This document shows positions 31,929 through 41,456 of a DNA stretch of 53,887 bases, piece by piece (within the stretch, counting starts at the first letter, position 1; each line of letters opens with the position of its first letter). A program made the position numbers and the translations under genes. Under the pieces are notes generated by a model that worked only from the letters and a program-made list of their open reading frames with translations, made no database searches and was not told the DNA's origin. Source of the stretch: CAZMVY01 sp964617875 (GTDB lineage: Bacteria; Planctomycetota; Phycisphaerae; UBA1845; PWPN01); assembly GCA_964617875.1 (NCBI GenBank), contig CAZUAI010000032.1:1-53887 (forward strand), read 5' to 3'.

Positions 31929-33626
31929 ATGCAGAGACTCATTCCGCGATTCGTTTCCGGCAGGACGTGTGCGTTCCTTGCCGTCGTGATCGGCTTGTGG
32001 ATGCCGGCAATCGCACTGGCCGAAGCTCAGGTCGATCGCACCCCGGCTCTCGTGCTGTGGATCACGGTCGATCAGCTTCGGGCCGACATGCCGGTGCGGT
32101 ACGTCCCCTGCGATGCCGCGGGCGGGTTCCGCTATCTGCGGGAGCACGGCGTCTACTACACAAACGCCCAGTTCCAACACGCCAACACGTTCACGGCGGT
32201 CGGTCACGCGGCGCTCTTTACCGGCGCGCACGTGGCCCAGCACGGCATCGCGGGCAACGACTGGTATGACGCGACCACGCGGAAGGACGTCGATTCCGTT
32301 CAGGACGATCAATGTCCGTTGCTCGGCGTGGCCGCATCGCCCAAGGAGGGGGCGTCGCCGAGAAACCTGACCTCGAGCACGGTCGGCGATGAACTTGTAA
32401 TGGCGTCGGGCGGCCGGTCACGCGTATTCAGCGTCTCCGGCAAGGACCGGGGGGCGATCCTGCCCGGCGGACGCCTGGGCAAGGCGTTCTGGCTGTCGCC
32501 CAAGGCCGGCGTGTTCGTCACGAGTACGTATTACGGAAAGACGTGTCCGGCCTGGGTCGAACGCTTCAACGCCGCCAGGCCGGCCGAACGCTACCGGGAT
32601 CAGGTCTGGGCGCTGAAGGACGCCCCCGCCACCTACGTCCATCGCGACCGCGACGATCGGCCGTGCGAGCACGGCTACAAGCACCTCGGGCGGACCTTTC
32701 CGCATGCCATGGCAACGGAAAACACCGCCGACTTCCTGGCGGCCCTGATGTACACGCCGTTCGCCGACGAGTTGATCGAGCAGTTCGTCGAGGAGCTGAT
32801 GGCGCAGGAGAAGCCCGGCCAGGGACCGGCGACGGACATGCTGGCGATCAGCTTCTCCGCCACGGACCAGATCGGCCACATGTGGGGGCCGGAAAGCCTC
32901 GAGGCAGAGGACAACGTGCGCCGCATCGATGCCCTGCTGGCGAAGCTCCTCAAGCACGTGGACCGGACCGTCGGGCTCGACAGGACGCTTCTGGTTGTCT
33001 CGGCCGATCACGGTATGGACGACATCCCGGAATGCGCGTCGGCCGCGGGATTCGCCGCCGGCCGGCACTATCCCGAGAAGTTCATGCGGACGATCAACGA
33101 GGCCCTGAAGACGCGATTCAAGACCGATCAGGATCTGCTCAAGGCATTCTGGAACCCGAGTCTCTACCTGAACCTGGAAGTGGTCGCCCGGCTCGGGCTC
33201 GACGTGACCGCGGTGGAGCGTGCCGTCGCGGAGGAGGTGCTCCGGATCCCCGGCTTCGCATTCGCCGTGACGCGGACGGACCTGCTGACCGGCCGCGTGC
33301 CCGACGACCCCATCGGCCAGAGTCTCCAGTTCTCATTCCACCCGACGCGATCGGGCAATGTCATGGTCGTCCCGGCACAATTCTGGTATCTGTACCCCGA
33401 ACCGGAGAAGTACGCCGCCACGCACGGAACGCCGTACGCCTACGACACGACCGTACCGATCTTTTTCGCCGGACCCGGCATCCGGCCGCAGACGGTCCAT
33501 CGGGCCGTCGCTCCGGAAAGCATCGCCCCGACCCTCGCGGCCTGCTTGCGCATCAAGCCGCCGTCCGGCTGCACGAGCAGACCGCTGGACGAGGTGCCGG
33601 CGTTTCGGGCTCAGCCGGTGAAGTAG
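31929..33626 (+). CDS. PafA-like alkaline phosphatase / type I phosphodiesterase family protein
   Basis: The 565-residue protein has a signal peptide (FLAVVIGLWMPAIALAEA) and then LWITVDQLRADMP with a metal-binding Asp. Thr89 in NTFTAVGHAALFTG is the expected nucleophile. SFSATDQIGHMWGP and VVSADHGMDD supply the other zinc ligands. It is a periplasmic or secreted phosphomonoesterase or phosphodiesterase of the PafA type. AGGAGA lies eight bases before the ATG. The 3' end overlaps the convergent symporter gene by 16 bases. The residue set looks complete, so it is probably active; substrate range is not evident. Confidence 0.85.
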   Translation: MQRLIPRFVSGRTCAFLAVVIGLWMPAIALAEAQVDRTPALVLWITVDQLRADMPVRYVPCDAAGGFRYLREHGVYYTNAQFQHANTFTAVGHAALFTGAHVAQHGIAGNDWYDATTRKDVDSVQDDQCPLLGVAASPKEGASPRNLTSSTVGDELVMASGGRSRVFSVSGKDRGAILPGGRLGKAFWLSPKAGVFVTSTYYGKTCPAWVERFNAARPAERYRDQVWALKDAPATYVHRDRDDRPCEHGYKHLGRTFPHAMATENTADFLAALMYTPFADELIEQFVEELMAQEKPGQGPATDMLAISFSATDQIGHMWGPESLEAEDNVRRIDALLAKLLKHVDRTVGLDRTLLVVSADHGMDDIPECASAAGFAAGRHYPEKFMRTINEALKTRFKTDQDLLKAFWNPSLYLNLEVVARLGLDVTAVERAVAEEVLRIPGFAFAVTRTDLLTGRVPDDPIGQSLQFSFHPTRSGNVMVVPAQFWYLYPEPEKYAATHGTPYAYDTTVPIFFAGPGIRPQTVHRAVAPESIAPTLAACLRIKPPSGCTSRPLDEVPAFRAQPVK

Positions 33627-35248
33627 GCGTAGATCGCCAGGATCAGCACCAGGACCGCGCACGTGTGGATGACGTCCCAGCGGTTCCAGCTTGCGCGGGT
33701 CTCGCGCTTGTCCTCGGCCGTCGCCGTGGCGTAGGTGAGGCCGCGGATCTGCTCCGCCGCCGGGGCCTTTGTGAGCAGGCTGGCGACAAGAATCACGACC
33801 ACCACGGCGGCGAAAAGCACCATCTCGAAGTACAGGTAATTCATCGTCGCCATCCGGTGGAGGAGCGTGCCGGCGGTGAGGCGGTCCTTGCCGATCTCGG
33901 CGGCGAGCCGGGCCATGCCCAGCACGAAGCCGCCGATCAGGCCGGCCATGCAGCCCGTGCCGTTGATCCGCGGGATGAACAGGCCGAGGAAGAAGACCGC
34001 GAAGATCGGCGGCGCCATGTAGGCCTGCACGCTCTGGAGGTAGACGTACATCGCGCGCGATACGAACTTCATCAGCGGGATCCACAGCAGACTGATGACG
34101 ACCATCACGCCGGTGGCGAGCCGTCCGACCCAGACGAGGTGGTGCTCGGACGATCGCGGGCGGAGCTTCTTGTAGATGTCGATCGTGAAGAGCGTCGCCG
34201 AGGAGTTCAGTGCGGAGGCGAGCGAACTCATGAGGGCCGCCAGCAGGCCGGCCACGACCAGGCCGCGGAGGCCGACCGGGAGAAGATCGCGGACGAGGAT
34301 GGGAAACGCGTGGTCCGCCGTGCTGAGGACGGCGGCGTCGAGCCGTCCGGTCTTCGCGAGGGCATAGGCGATCATGCCGGGGACGATGAAGATGAACAGC
34401 GGCAGCAGCTTGAGGTACGCGCCGAAGATCGTGCCCCGCCGCGCCTCCGTCTGGTTGGCGGCGGCCAGGCAGCGCTGGACCATGTACTGGTCGGTACACC
34501 AGTACCACAGCCCGACGATCGGCGCGCCGAAGAGCATGCCCACCCACGGAAACTGGGGGTCGCTCATGGGCTTCCACAGGTTGAAGTGCTCCGGTCCGCA
34601 GACGCGGCGCAGCTCGCCCCAGCCGCCGAGCTTCCACAGGCCGATGGCGCTGATCGTCGCTGAGCCGACGATGAACACGGCGGTCTGGATCGCCTCGGTG
34701 TAGAGGACGGCGGTGAGGCCGCCCAGGATGGCATAGACGCCCGTGACGAGCACGACGCCGACGGCGCCGACCCAGAAATTGTCGATGCCGGGGATGAAGT
34801 CGTCCGGGAACAGCACCTTGAAGACGATGCCGCCGGCGGAGAGGCCGACGGCGAACTTGGTGAACACGTAGGCGATCAGGCTGACGAGCGAGAGGACCCA
34901 CCGGGCCGCGGGCGTGTAGCGGCGTTCGAGGAATTCCGGCATGGTGAACACGCCGCTGCGGAGGTAGAACGGCACCATCACCCAGCCGAGGACAAGGAGA
35001 CACCAGGCGTGCAACTCGTAGTGGGCCATGGCGACGCCGCTCTGGGCCCCCGACCCGGCCAGGCCGACGAGGTGCTCCGAGCCGATGTTCGAGGCGAAGA
35101 TCGCCGCGCCGACGATCACCCAGCCGATATGCCGGCCGGCGAGGAAATAGTCGCCGGTGGTGTCGCGCCGCCGGAGGATCGCCCCCCAGGCAACGGCCAG
35201 CAGAATGGCGAAATACAACACGAGGACGAGCCAATCCAACGCGACCAT
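33611..35248 (-). CDS. Sodium:solute symporter family protein
   Basis: The 545-residue integral membrane protein has about fourteen hydrophobic helices. The N-terminal segments TGDYFLAGRHIGW and ASNIGSEHLVGLAGSG and the later QTAVFIVGSATIS and SSLASALNSSATLFTIDIY are typical of SGLT-type sodium/sugar symporters. Substrate is probably a sugar or related solute. The start at 35248 gives the first helix directly; the longer frame is filler. It shares a 131-bp intergenic region with the divergent carbonic anhydrase gene and overlaps the phosphatase gene at its 3' end. Confidence 0.88.
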   Translation of the reverse strand: MVALDWLVLVLYFAILLAVAWGAILRRRDTTGDYFLAGRHIGWVIVGAAIFASNIGSEHLVGLAGSGAQSGVAMAHYELHAWCLLVLGWVMVPFYLRSGVFTMPEFLERRYTPAARWVLSLVSLIAYVFTKFAVGLSAGGIVFKVLFPDDFIPGIDNFWVGAVGVVLVTGVYAILGGLTAVLYTEAIQTAVFIVGSATISAIGLWKLGGWGELRRVCGPEHFNLWKPMSDPQFPWVGMLFGAPIVGLWYWCTDQYMVQRCLAAANQTEARRGTIFGAYLKLLPLFIFIVPGMIAYALAKTGRLDAAVLSTADHAFPILVRDLLPVGLRGLVVAGLLAALMSSLASALNSSATLFTIDIYKKLRPRSSEHHLVWVGRLATGVMVVISLLWIPLMKFVSRAMYVYLQSVQAYMAPPIFAVFFLGLFIPRINGTGCMAGLIGGFVLGMARLAAEIGKDRLTAGTLLHRMATMNYLYFEMVLFAAVVVVILVASLLTKAPAAEQIRGLTYATATAEDKRETRASWNRWDVIHTCAVLVLILAIYAYFTG

Positions 35249-35339
35249 GGAACCCGCCTTTCACCTGTTCGCAACGGAACAAGCCCGCTCGGCAAGAGTT
35301 AAGCCGCTCGGTGGGCGTTTTTCAAGCGGCCCGCCCCTG

Positions 35340-35368
35340 TTGCAGCCGCTCGCCGGCGGTTCGATAAT
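35340..35368 (+). promoter_or_regulatory. Promoter of the gamma-carbonic anhydrase gene
   Basis: TTGCAG at 35340-35345 and GATAAT at 35363-35368 are exactly 17 bp apart. The ATG at 35380 follows 11 bases later, so the leader is only a few bases. Confidence 0.52.
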
Positions 35369-35379
35369 GCCCCGGCGTC

Positions 35380-35898
35380 ATGAGGAGGATCGGCGATCAC
35401 TATGTGGCGGACACTGCCGTCGTCGTGGGCGATGTGACGATCGGCCCCGAGGCCAGCATCTGGTACGGCGCGGTCGTCCGCGGCGACGTCGCACCGATCC
35501 GCATCGGCGCGCGTGTGAACGTTCAGGACGGCGCTGTCCTGCACTGCAAGCACGGCGTGCCGCTCGAGATCGCCGACGACGTCGTCATCGCCCATCAGGC
35601 CGTCGTGCACTGCCGGCGCGTCGGGAGCCGCAGCCTGATCGCCATCCGGGCGACGCTGCTGGACGACGTCGAGATCGGCGAGGACTGCGTGATCGCCGCC
35701 GGGGCGATCGTCACGCCGGGCACGAAGATCCCGCCGGGCTCCGTCGTCATGGGGGTGCCCGGCAAGGTCGTCCGGCCGATCTCCGAGGATGAGCGGGCCT
35801 ACATCGACCTGGCCGTGCACGTGTACCGGCGGCTCGCCCCCCGCCACGCCAACGGGGAATTCGCGCTTCACCGGTCGCCGGTCGCGGGTTCGCCATGA
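35380..35898 (+). CDS. Gamma-class carbonic anhydrase family protein
   Basis: The 172-residue protein is a left-handed beta-helix with hexapeptide repeats (VVVGDVTIGPEASIWYGAVV, RGDVAPIRIGARVNVQDG). Likely zinc-ligand histidines are in LHCKHG, VVIAHQ and VVHCRR, so the metal site appears intact. Family members hydrate CO2 or bind metal for other roles; acetyltransferase-like function is less likely. The C-terminal helix (DERAYIDLAVHVYRRLA) packs on the trimer. Its stop overlaps the following membrane-protein start (ATGA). Confidence 0.85.
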   Translation: MRRIGDHYVADTAVVVGDVTIGPEASIWYGAVVRGDVAPIRIGARVNVQDGAVLHCKHGVPLEIADDVVIAHQAVVHCRRVGSRSLIAIRATLLDDVEIGEDCVIAAGAIVTPGTKIPPGSVVMGVPGKVVRPISEDERAYIDLAVHVYRRLAPRHANGEFALHRSPVAGSP

Positions 35899-36629
35899 CC
35901 ACCACCTCCACGAGCCTCACACGCCCCGGCCTCGCCCGATGTGTGATCGGGGTGGTGCTGTTCGCCGTCGCGTTCGCGTACGTCGAGTCGGCCGTCGTGA
36001 TCTACCTGCGGATGCTCTACCAGCCGATCCGCGCGAAGTACTACCCGGACAAACCCCCCAGCGAACTGTTCCCCCTGATTACGGCGGATCAGTTGCGGGC
36101 CGAGGGCGATGCGCACTGGCGCGGTCTGTTCATCGAGTTGGGCCGAGAGTTCGCCACCCTGGCGATGCTCGCGGCCGTCGCGACGATCGGCGCGCGGACT
36201 CGAGGCCAATGGTTCGCACTGTTCATGATTGCGTTCGGGATCTGGGATATCTTCTTTTATGCCTGGCTAAAGCTATGCATTAACTGGCCGCTGTCGCTCT
36301 GGCAGTGGGACATTCTATTTCTGTTGCCGGTGGTCTGGGCGGGTCCGGTGCTCTCGCCGGTGCTCGTGTCATTGTCGATGATTGCCGCCGGGGCCGTCAT
36401 CCTGGCGCGGGAAAGCCGGGGGCATCGCTACCGGCCCGCCCCGTGGCAATGGGGCGGCATTTTCACCGGGGCGCTGATCATCATTCTCGCGTTTTGTTGG
36501 GATTTCCGGTGGTTTTCGGCCGGCAATGCCCCCCGCGGATTCCCGTGGCGGCTTTTCGCCGTCGGCGAGTTCGTGGGGCTGGCGTCGTTCGCGGCATCGT
36601 GTAGACAGGCCGGGCGATTTTCCCTATAA
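35895..36629 (+). CDS. Integral membrane protein of unknown function
   Basis: The 244-residue protein has about six to seven transmembrane helices. The first (VIGVVLFAVAFAYVESAVVI) is followed by a loop with PDKPPSELFPL, then helices that include IWDIFFYAWLKLCINWPLS. I do not recognise a family. It overlaps the carbonic anhydrase gene by four bases, so the pair may be functionally linked, perhaps in CO2 or bicarbonate handling, but this is speculative. Its TAA stop lies inside the -10 box of the next promoter. Confidence 0.65.
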   Translation: MTTTSTSLTRPGLARCVIGVVLFAVAFAYVESAVVIYLRMLYQPIRAKYYPDKPPSELFPLITADQLRAEGDAHWRGLFIELGREFATLAMLAAVATIGARTRGQWFALFMIAFGIWDIFFYAWLKLCINWPLSLWQWDILFLLPVVWAGPVLSPVLVSLSMIAAGAVILARESRGHRYRPAPWQWGGIFTGALIIILAFCWDFRWFSAGNAPRGFPWRLFAVGEFVGLASFAASCRQAGRFSL

Positions 36630-36630
36630 T
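36602..36630 (+). promoter_or_regulatory. Near-consensus promoter of the PFOR gene
   Basis: TAGACA at 36602-36607 and TATAAT at 36625-36630 are exactly 17 bp apart, matching the sigma-70 consensus at 11 of 12 positions. The predicted leader is about 100 bases and ends in AGGAGGT seven bases before the ATG at 36736. The TAA stop of the upstream gene lies within the -10 box. Confidence 0.72.
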
Positions 36631-36735
36631 CCCCCCCTTTCATCGGCAGCCCACCTCGTGGTTTCCGGTCCGGCGTTCCTGCTTTGGTCGGTCGGTCGGG
36701 GGTGGGGGCCTCGCTACAACCAGGAGGTAACCCGA

Positions 36736-39700
36736 ATGGGCCAGAGACGCATCATCACAGTGGACGGCAACGAGGCGGCCGCCTCGGTGGCGTACCGGAC
36801 AAACGAGGTCATCGCGATCTACCCGATCACGCCCTCCTCGCCGATGGGCGAGTGGTCCGACGAATGGGCCGCCAAGGGCATGAAGAACATCTGGGGCGCG
36901 GTCCCGCAGGTTACCGAGATGCAATCCGAGGCCGGAGCGGCGGGCGCGGTACACGGCGCGCTGCAGGCCGGGGCGCTGACGACGACGTTCACCGCGTCGC
37001 AGGGCCTCTTCCTGATGATCCCCAACATGTACAAGATCGCGGGGGAGCTGACGGCCTTCTGCATGCATGTGACCGCCCGGACGGTGGCGACGCACGCGCT
37101 GGCGATCTTCGGCGACCACTCGGACGTGATGGCGTGCCGGCAGACGGGCTTCGCGCTTCTGGCCGCGGCGTCCGTGCAGGAGGCGCACGACATGGCCTGC
37201 ATCGGCCAGGCCGCGGCGCTGCAGAGCCGCGTGCCGTTCCTCCACTTTTTCGACGGGTTCCGCACCTCGCACGAGGTCGCCAAGATGGAGGAACTCACGA
37301 ACGACGACCTCCTGTTCATGATGGATGACAAGCTCATCAAGGCGCACCGCGACCGCGCCCTGACGCCGGACCGGCCCCTGCTCCGCGGCACGGCCCAGAA
37401 CCCGGACGTCTTCTTCCAGGCGCGCGAGGCCTGCAACTCGTACTACAATGCGTGCGCCGGGATCGTCCAGGAAGTGATGGACAAGTTCGCCGGCCGCGTC
37501 GGACGCCAGTATCACCTGTTCGACTACCACGGCCACCCGGAGGCCGAGCGCGTCATCGTGATCATGGGCTCGGGCACCGAGACCACCCACGAGACCGTCG
37601 ATTACCTGGTGAAGAAGGGCGAGAAGGTGGGCGTGCTGAAGGTGCGGCTGTACCGCCCGTTCGCGGTGAAGGCGTTCGTCGCGGCGCTGCCGAAGAGCGT
37701 GAAGTCGATCGCCGTGCTCGACCGGACGAAAGAGCCGGGCGCCCCGGGCGACCCGATGTACCTCGACGTCGTCGTGGCGCTGCGGCAGGCCAGGGACCTC
37801 GGCCTGACGACGTTCGCCGCCGAGCCGCGCGTGATCGCCGGCCGGTACGGGCTGGCGAGCAAGGAGTTCACGCCGGCGATGGTCAAGGCCGTCTACGACG
37901 AGCTGGCCAAGCCGAACCCGAAGGCGCAGTTCACCGTGGGCATCGTGGACGACGTGACGCACACCTCGCTCGAGGTGGACGATTCGTTCGACATCGAGCC
38001 GGACGACGTGGTGCGGGCGGTGTTCTTCGGCCTCGGGGCCGACGGCACGGTCGGCGCGAACAAGAACTCGATCAAGATCATCGGCGAGGAGACGAACAAC
38101 TACGCCCAGGGTTATTTCGTCTACGACTCCAAGAAGTCGGGCGCGATCACGATCTCGCACCTGCGGTTCGGGCCGCGGCCGATCCGCTCGCCCTACCTGA
38201 TCAAGCGGGCGAGCTTCGTCGCCTGCCACCAGTTCACGTTCCTCGAGAAGTACGACGTGCTCGAGTACGCCGTGCCCGGCGCGGTGTTCCTGCTGAACGC
38301 CCCGTATCCGAAGGACGAGGTGTGGGACAAGCTCCCGCGCGAAGTCCAGGAGCAGATCATCGAGAAAAAGCTGAAGTTCTACGTGATCGACGGGTACGAG
38401 GTCGCCAAGGCGACGGGCATGGGCGGCCGCGTGAACACGATCATGCAGACGTGCTTCTTCGCGATCTCGGGCGTGCTGCCGCGCGAGGAGGCGATCGCGA
38501 AGATCAAGGAGACGATCAAGAAGACGTACGGCAAGAAGGGCGACGAGGTCGTCAAGCGGAACTTCGCCGCCGTTGATGAGACGATCGCGCACCTGCACGA
38601 GATCCAGGTGCCCGCTCAGGCGACCGCGAAGAGCCGGCGGCCGCCGATCGTCGCGGACGGGGCGCCCGATTACATCAAGCGCGTCACCGCCGTGATGATG
38701 CTCAACAAGGGCGACCTGCTTCCGGTCAGCGCGTTCCCGGTGGACGGCACGTTCGACACGGCCACGACGCAGTGGGAAAAGCGCAACATCGCGCTCGAGA
38801 TCCCGATGTGGGATCCGAAGATCTGCATCCAGTGCAACAAATGCGCGATGGTCTGCCCGCACGCCGCGATCCGGTCGAAGGTCTACGACCCGGCACTGCT
38901 GGCGAACGCCCCGGCCTCGTTCCGGTCCGCGGACTACAAGGCGAAGGACTTCGCCGGCATGAAGTTCACGATCCAGACGGCCCCGGAGGACTGCACGGGC
39001 TGCAAGCTCTGCGTGAACGTCTGCCCCGCCAAGGACAAGGCCAACCCGAAGCACAAGGCCATCAACATGGAGGCGCAGATCCCGATCCGCGAACGCGAGC
39101 GGGAGAACTACGCGTTCTTCCTCGGCCTGCCCGATCCCGACCGCGTCGCCGTTTCCGCGGCGAAGATCAACGTCAAGACGTCGCAGTTTTTCCGGCCGCT
39201 CTTCGAGTACTCCGGCGCCTGTGGCGGCTGCGGCGAGACGCCCTACGTCAAGCTGCTCTCGCAGCTCTTCGGCGACCGTCTGCTGATCGGCAACGCGACG
39301 GGCTGTTCGTCGATCTACGGCGGCAACCTGCCGACGACGCCGTACTGCAAGGACCACAACGGCCGCGGACCGACCTGGTCGAACTCGCTCTTCGAGGACG
39401 CGGCGGAGTTCGGCTTCGGCTTCCGCCTGGCGATCGACGCCCACAAGGCGCAGGCCGAGGGGCTGCTGCGGCGGCTGAGCGGCGAGATCGGCGAGGTCCT
39501 GGTGAACGAGCTTCTCACGGCGGACCAGAGCGGCGAGGCGGGCATCCGGGCGCAACGCGAGCGCGTGGTCGCCCTGCGGCAGAAGCTGGCCTCGATTTCG
39601 AGCGCGGAGGCCCGGCGCCTCGAGATCCTCGCCGACTACCTCGTCAAGAAGAGCGTCTGGTCGATGGGCGGCGACGGCTGGGCCTACGACATCGGCTACG

Positions 39701-40365
39701 GCGGGCTGGACCACGTGCTGTCGATCCCGCGGGACATCAACATCCTGGTGCTCGACACCGAGGTCTACTCGAACACGGGCGGCCAGATGTCGAAGGCCAC
39801 CCCGCTCGGCGCCGCGGCGAAGTTCGCCGCCGCCGGCAAGGAGGTCCAGAAGAAGGATCTCGGCCTGATGGCGATGAGCTACGGCCATGTTTACGTGGCC
39901 AGCGTCGCCCTCGGCGCCAACGACAACCACACCGTCCGGGCCTTCCTCGAGGCCGACGCCTACCCCGGCCCGTCGATCATCATCGCCTACAGCCACTGCA
40001 TCGCCCACGGCTACGACCTCGCCTTCGGCCTCGACCAGCAGAAGCTCGCCGTCGACAGCGGCATCTGGCCGCTGTACCGCTACGACCCGCGGCGATTGCT
40101 CGAGGGCGAGCCGCCGCTGAGCCTGGACGCGCAGCCGGGCAAGGCCGCCGTGCGGGACTACCTGCGGAACGAGACGCGCTTCCGCATGGTCGAGAAGATC
40201 GACCCCGCCCGGTTCCACCGGCTGTCGATCGAGGCGCAGAACGCATCCGCGCGTCGCGTCGCCATTTACGACCATATGGCGAATCTGCGCGTCCCGAAGT
40301 CGAACGGCGACGGCAGCGGCCAGCCGGCCGCTCCGGCGCAGACGGAAACGGTCAAGGAATCGTGA
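36736..40365 (+). CDS. nifJ: Pyruvate:ferredoxin (flavodoxin) oxidoreductase
   Basis: The 1209-residue fused enzyme decarboxylates pyruvate to acetyl-CoA and CO2 and reduces ferredoxin. Order: pyruvate domain at the N-terminus (VAYRTNEVIAIYPITPSSPM), then transketolase-type domains, two 4Fe-4S ferredoxin motifs (CIQCNKCAMVCPHAAI and CTGCKLCVNVCP), then the TPP domain with CGGCGETPYVKLL, GDGWAYDIGYGGLDHVLS and EVYSNTGGQMSKATP. All cluster cysteines appear present. It starts with a strong AGGAGGT site. It indicates anaerobic or microaerobic pyruvate metabolism and heads a three-gene Fe-S-linked group. Confidence 0.96.
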   Translation: MGQRRIITVDGNEAAASVAYRTNEVIAIYPITPSSPMGEWSDEWAAKGMKNIWGAVPQVTEMQSEAGAAGAVHGALQAGALTTTFTASQGLFLMIPNMYKIAGELTAFCMHVTARTVATHALAIFGDHSDVMACRQTGFALLAAASVQEAHDMACIGQAAALQSRVPFLHFFDGFRTSHEVAKMEELTNDDLLFMMDDKLIKAHRDRALTPDRPLLRGTAQNPDVFFQAREACNSYYNACAGIVQEVMDKFAGRVGRQYHLFDYHGHPEAERVIVIMGSGTETTHETVDYLVKKGEKVGVLKVRLYRPFAVKAFVAALPKSVKSIAVLDRTKEPGAPGDPMYLDVVVALRQARDLGLTTFAAEPRVIAGRYGLASKEFTPAMVKAVYDELAKPNPKAQFTVGIVDDVTHTSLEVDDSFDIEPDDVVRAVFFGLGADGTVGANKNSIKIIGEETNNYAQGYFVYDSKKSGAITISHLRFGPRPIRSPYLIKRASFVACHQFTFLEKYDVLEYAVPGAVFLLNAPYPKDEVWDKLPREVQEQIIEKKLKFYVIDGYEVAKATGMGGRVNTIMQTCFFAISGVLPREEAIAKIKETIKKTYGKKGDEVVKRNFAAVDETIAHLHEIQVPAQATAKSRRPPIVADGAPDYIKRVTAVMMLNKGDLLPVSAFPVDGTFDTATTQWEKRNIALEIPMWDPKICIQCNKCAMVCPHAAIRSKVYDPALLANAPASFRSADYKAKDFAGMKFTIQTAPEDCTGCKLCVNVCPAKDKANPKHKAINMEAQIPIRERERENYAFFLGLPDPDRVAVSAAKINVKTSQFFRPLFEYSGACGGCGETPYVKLLSQLFGDRLLIGNATGCSSIYGGNLPTTPYCKDHNGRGPTWSNSLFEDAAEFGFGFRLAIDAHKAQAEGLLRRLSGEIGEVLVNELLTADQSGEAGIRAQRERVVALRQKLASISSAEARRLEILADYLVKKSVWSMGGDGWAYDIGYGGLDHVLSIPRDINILVLDTEVYSNTGGQMSKATPLGAAAKFAAAGKEVQKKDLGLMAMSYGHVYVASVALGANDNHTVRAFLEADAYPGPSIIIAYSHCIAHGYDLAFGLDQQKLAVDSGIWPLYRYDPRRLLEGEPPLSLDAQPGKAAVRDYLRNETRFRMVEKIDPARFHRLSIEAQNASARRVAIYDHMANLRVPKSNGDGSGQPAAPAQTETVKES

Positions 40366-40401
40366 CGAACCTGGTCATCTGACAACCCGGAGGTCCCACT
40401 G

Positions 40402-41394
40402 ATGGATCTTTCGACATCGTACCTCGGTCTGCAATTGCCCCATCCGTTCATGAACGGCGCCTCGCCGCTGGCCGACAGCGTGGACGGCGCCAGGCGGCTC
40501 GAGGATGCGGGCACGGCGGCCATCGTCATGCGGTCGTTGTTCGAGGAGCAGCTTGCGGCGGAGGGCATGGCGACCAGCCGTTCGATGGACCACCATGCCG
40601 ACTCATCCGCCGAGGCCCTTTCGTACTTCCCGAGCCCGGACGACTTCGTCCTCGGCCCGGACGAGTACCTCGAGCAGATCCGCAAGGTCAAGAAGGCCGT
40701 CAAGGTGCCCGTGATCGGCTCGTTGAACGGCATGACGCTCGGCGGCTGGCTCGACTACGCCAGGCAAATACAGCAGGCCGGGGCCGACGCCCTCGAACTG
40801 AACGTCTACTACCTCGCGACCGACCCCGGCGAGACCGGCGAGACGCTCGAGAAGCGGGCCGTGCAGATGGTCGAAGAGGTCAAGAAGAACGTCACCATCC
40901 CCGTCGCCGTCAAGATGTCGCCCTACTACTCGTCGGTGGCCAATGTCGCCCAGCGGCTCGACGCCGCAGGGGCCGACGGCCTGGTGCTGTTCAACCGGTT
41001 CTACCAGCCGGACATCGACGTCGAGGAGCTTCAGGTCAAGCCGGACCTGAACCTGTCGAGTTCCGGGGCCCTCCTGCTGCGGTTGCGGTGGCTGGCGATC
41101 CTGTCGGGACGGGTGCAGGCGTCGCTGGCGGTGACCGGCGGCGTCCACACGTCCATGGACGCCATCAAGGCCGTCATGTGCGGGGCCCACGCGGTGCAGC
41201 TTGTCTCGGCGGTCCTGCAGCGGGGGGCGCAGCACCTCCAGACGATCCGCCGGCAGGTGGCCGAGTGGCTCGAAGAACACGAGTACGAGTCGCTGAAACA
41301 GATGCAGGGCAGCATGAGCCTGGAGAAGTGCCCCGATCCGAAGGCCTTCGAGCGGGCGAATTACATGCACATCCTGCAAAGCTGGCAGGCGTGA
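40402..41394 (+). CDS. Dihydroorotate dehydrogenase-like protein
   Basis: The 330-residue protein has a TIM-barrel FMN-dependent dehydrogenase layout: YLGLQLPHPFMNGASPLA, VPVIGSLNGMTLGGWLDYA, VAVKMSPYYSS and DGLVLFNRFYQPD, then VTGGVHTSMDA. Such DHOD-like proteins are often encoded next to pyruvate:ferredoxin oxidoreductase and their electron partner is unknown; true pyrimidine synthesis is not implied. CGGAGGT lies 10 bases before the ATG, 36 bases after the oxidoreductase stop, so the genes are probably co-transcribed. Confidence 0.85.
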   Translation: MDLSTSYLGLQLPHPFMNGASPLADSVDGARRLEDAGTAAIVMRSLFEEQLAAEGMATSRSMDHHADSSAEALSYFPSPDDFVLGPDEYLEQIRKVKKAVKVPVIGSLNGMTLGGWLDYARQIQQAGADALELNVYYLATDPGETGETLEKRAVQMVEEVKKNVTIPVAVKMSPYYSSVANVAQRLDAAGADGLVLFNRFYQPDIDVEELQVKPDLNLSSSGALLLRLRWLAILSGRVQASLAVTGGVHTSMDAIKAVMCGAHAVQLVSAVLQRGAQHLQTIRRQVAEWLEEHEYESLKQMQGSMSLEKCPDPKAFERANYMHILQSWQA

Positions 41395-41456
41395 AACAGC
41401 GCTCCTAGAATCGGTGCGGGCCGGCAACCCGGCCGCTTCCGTGCAAGGAGCCGACC

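Noticed and set aside
36640..40275. A 1211-codon open frame antisense to the PFOR gene
   Set aside because: The opposite strand encodes an unmistakable pyruvate:ferredoxin oxidoreductase. The antisense product is Arg/His/Val-rich with no motif.
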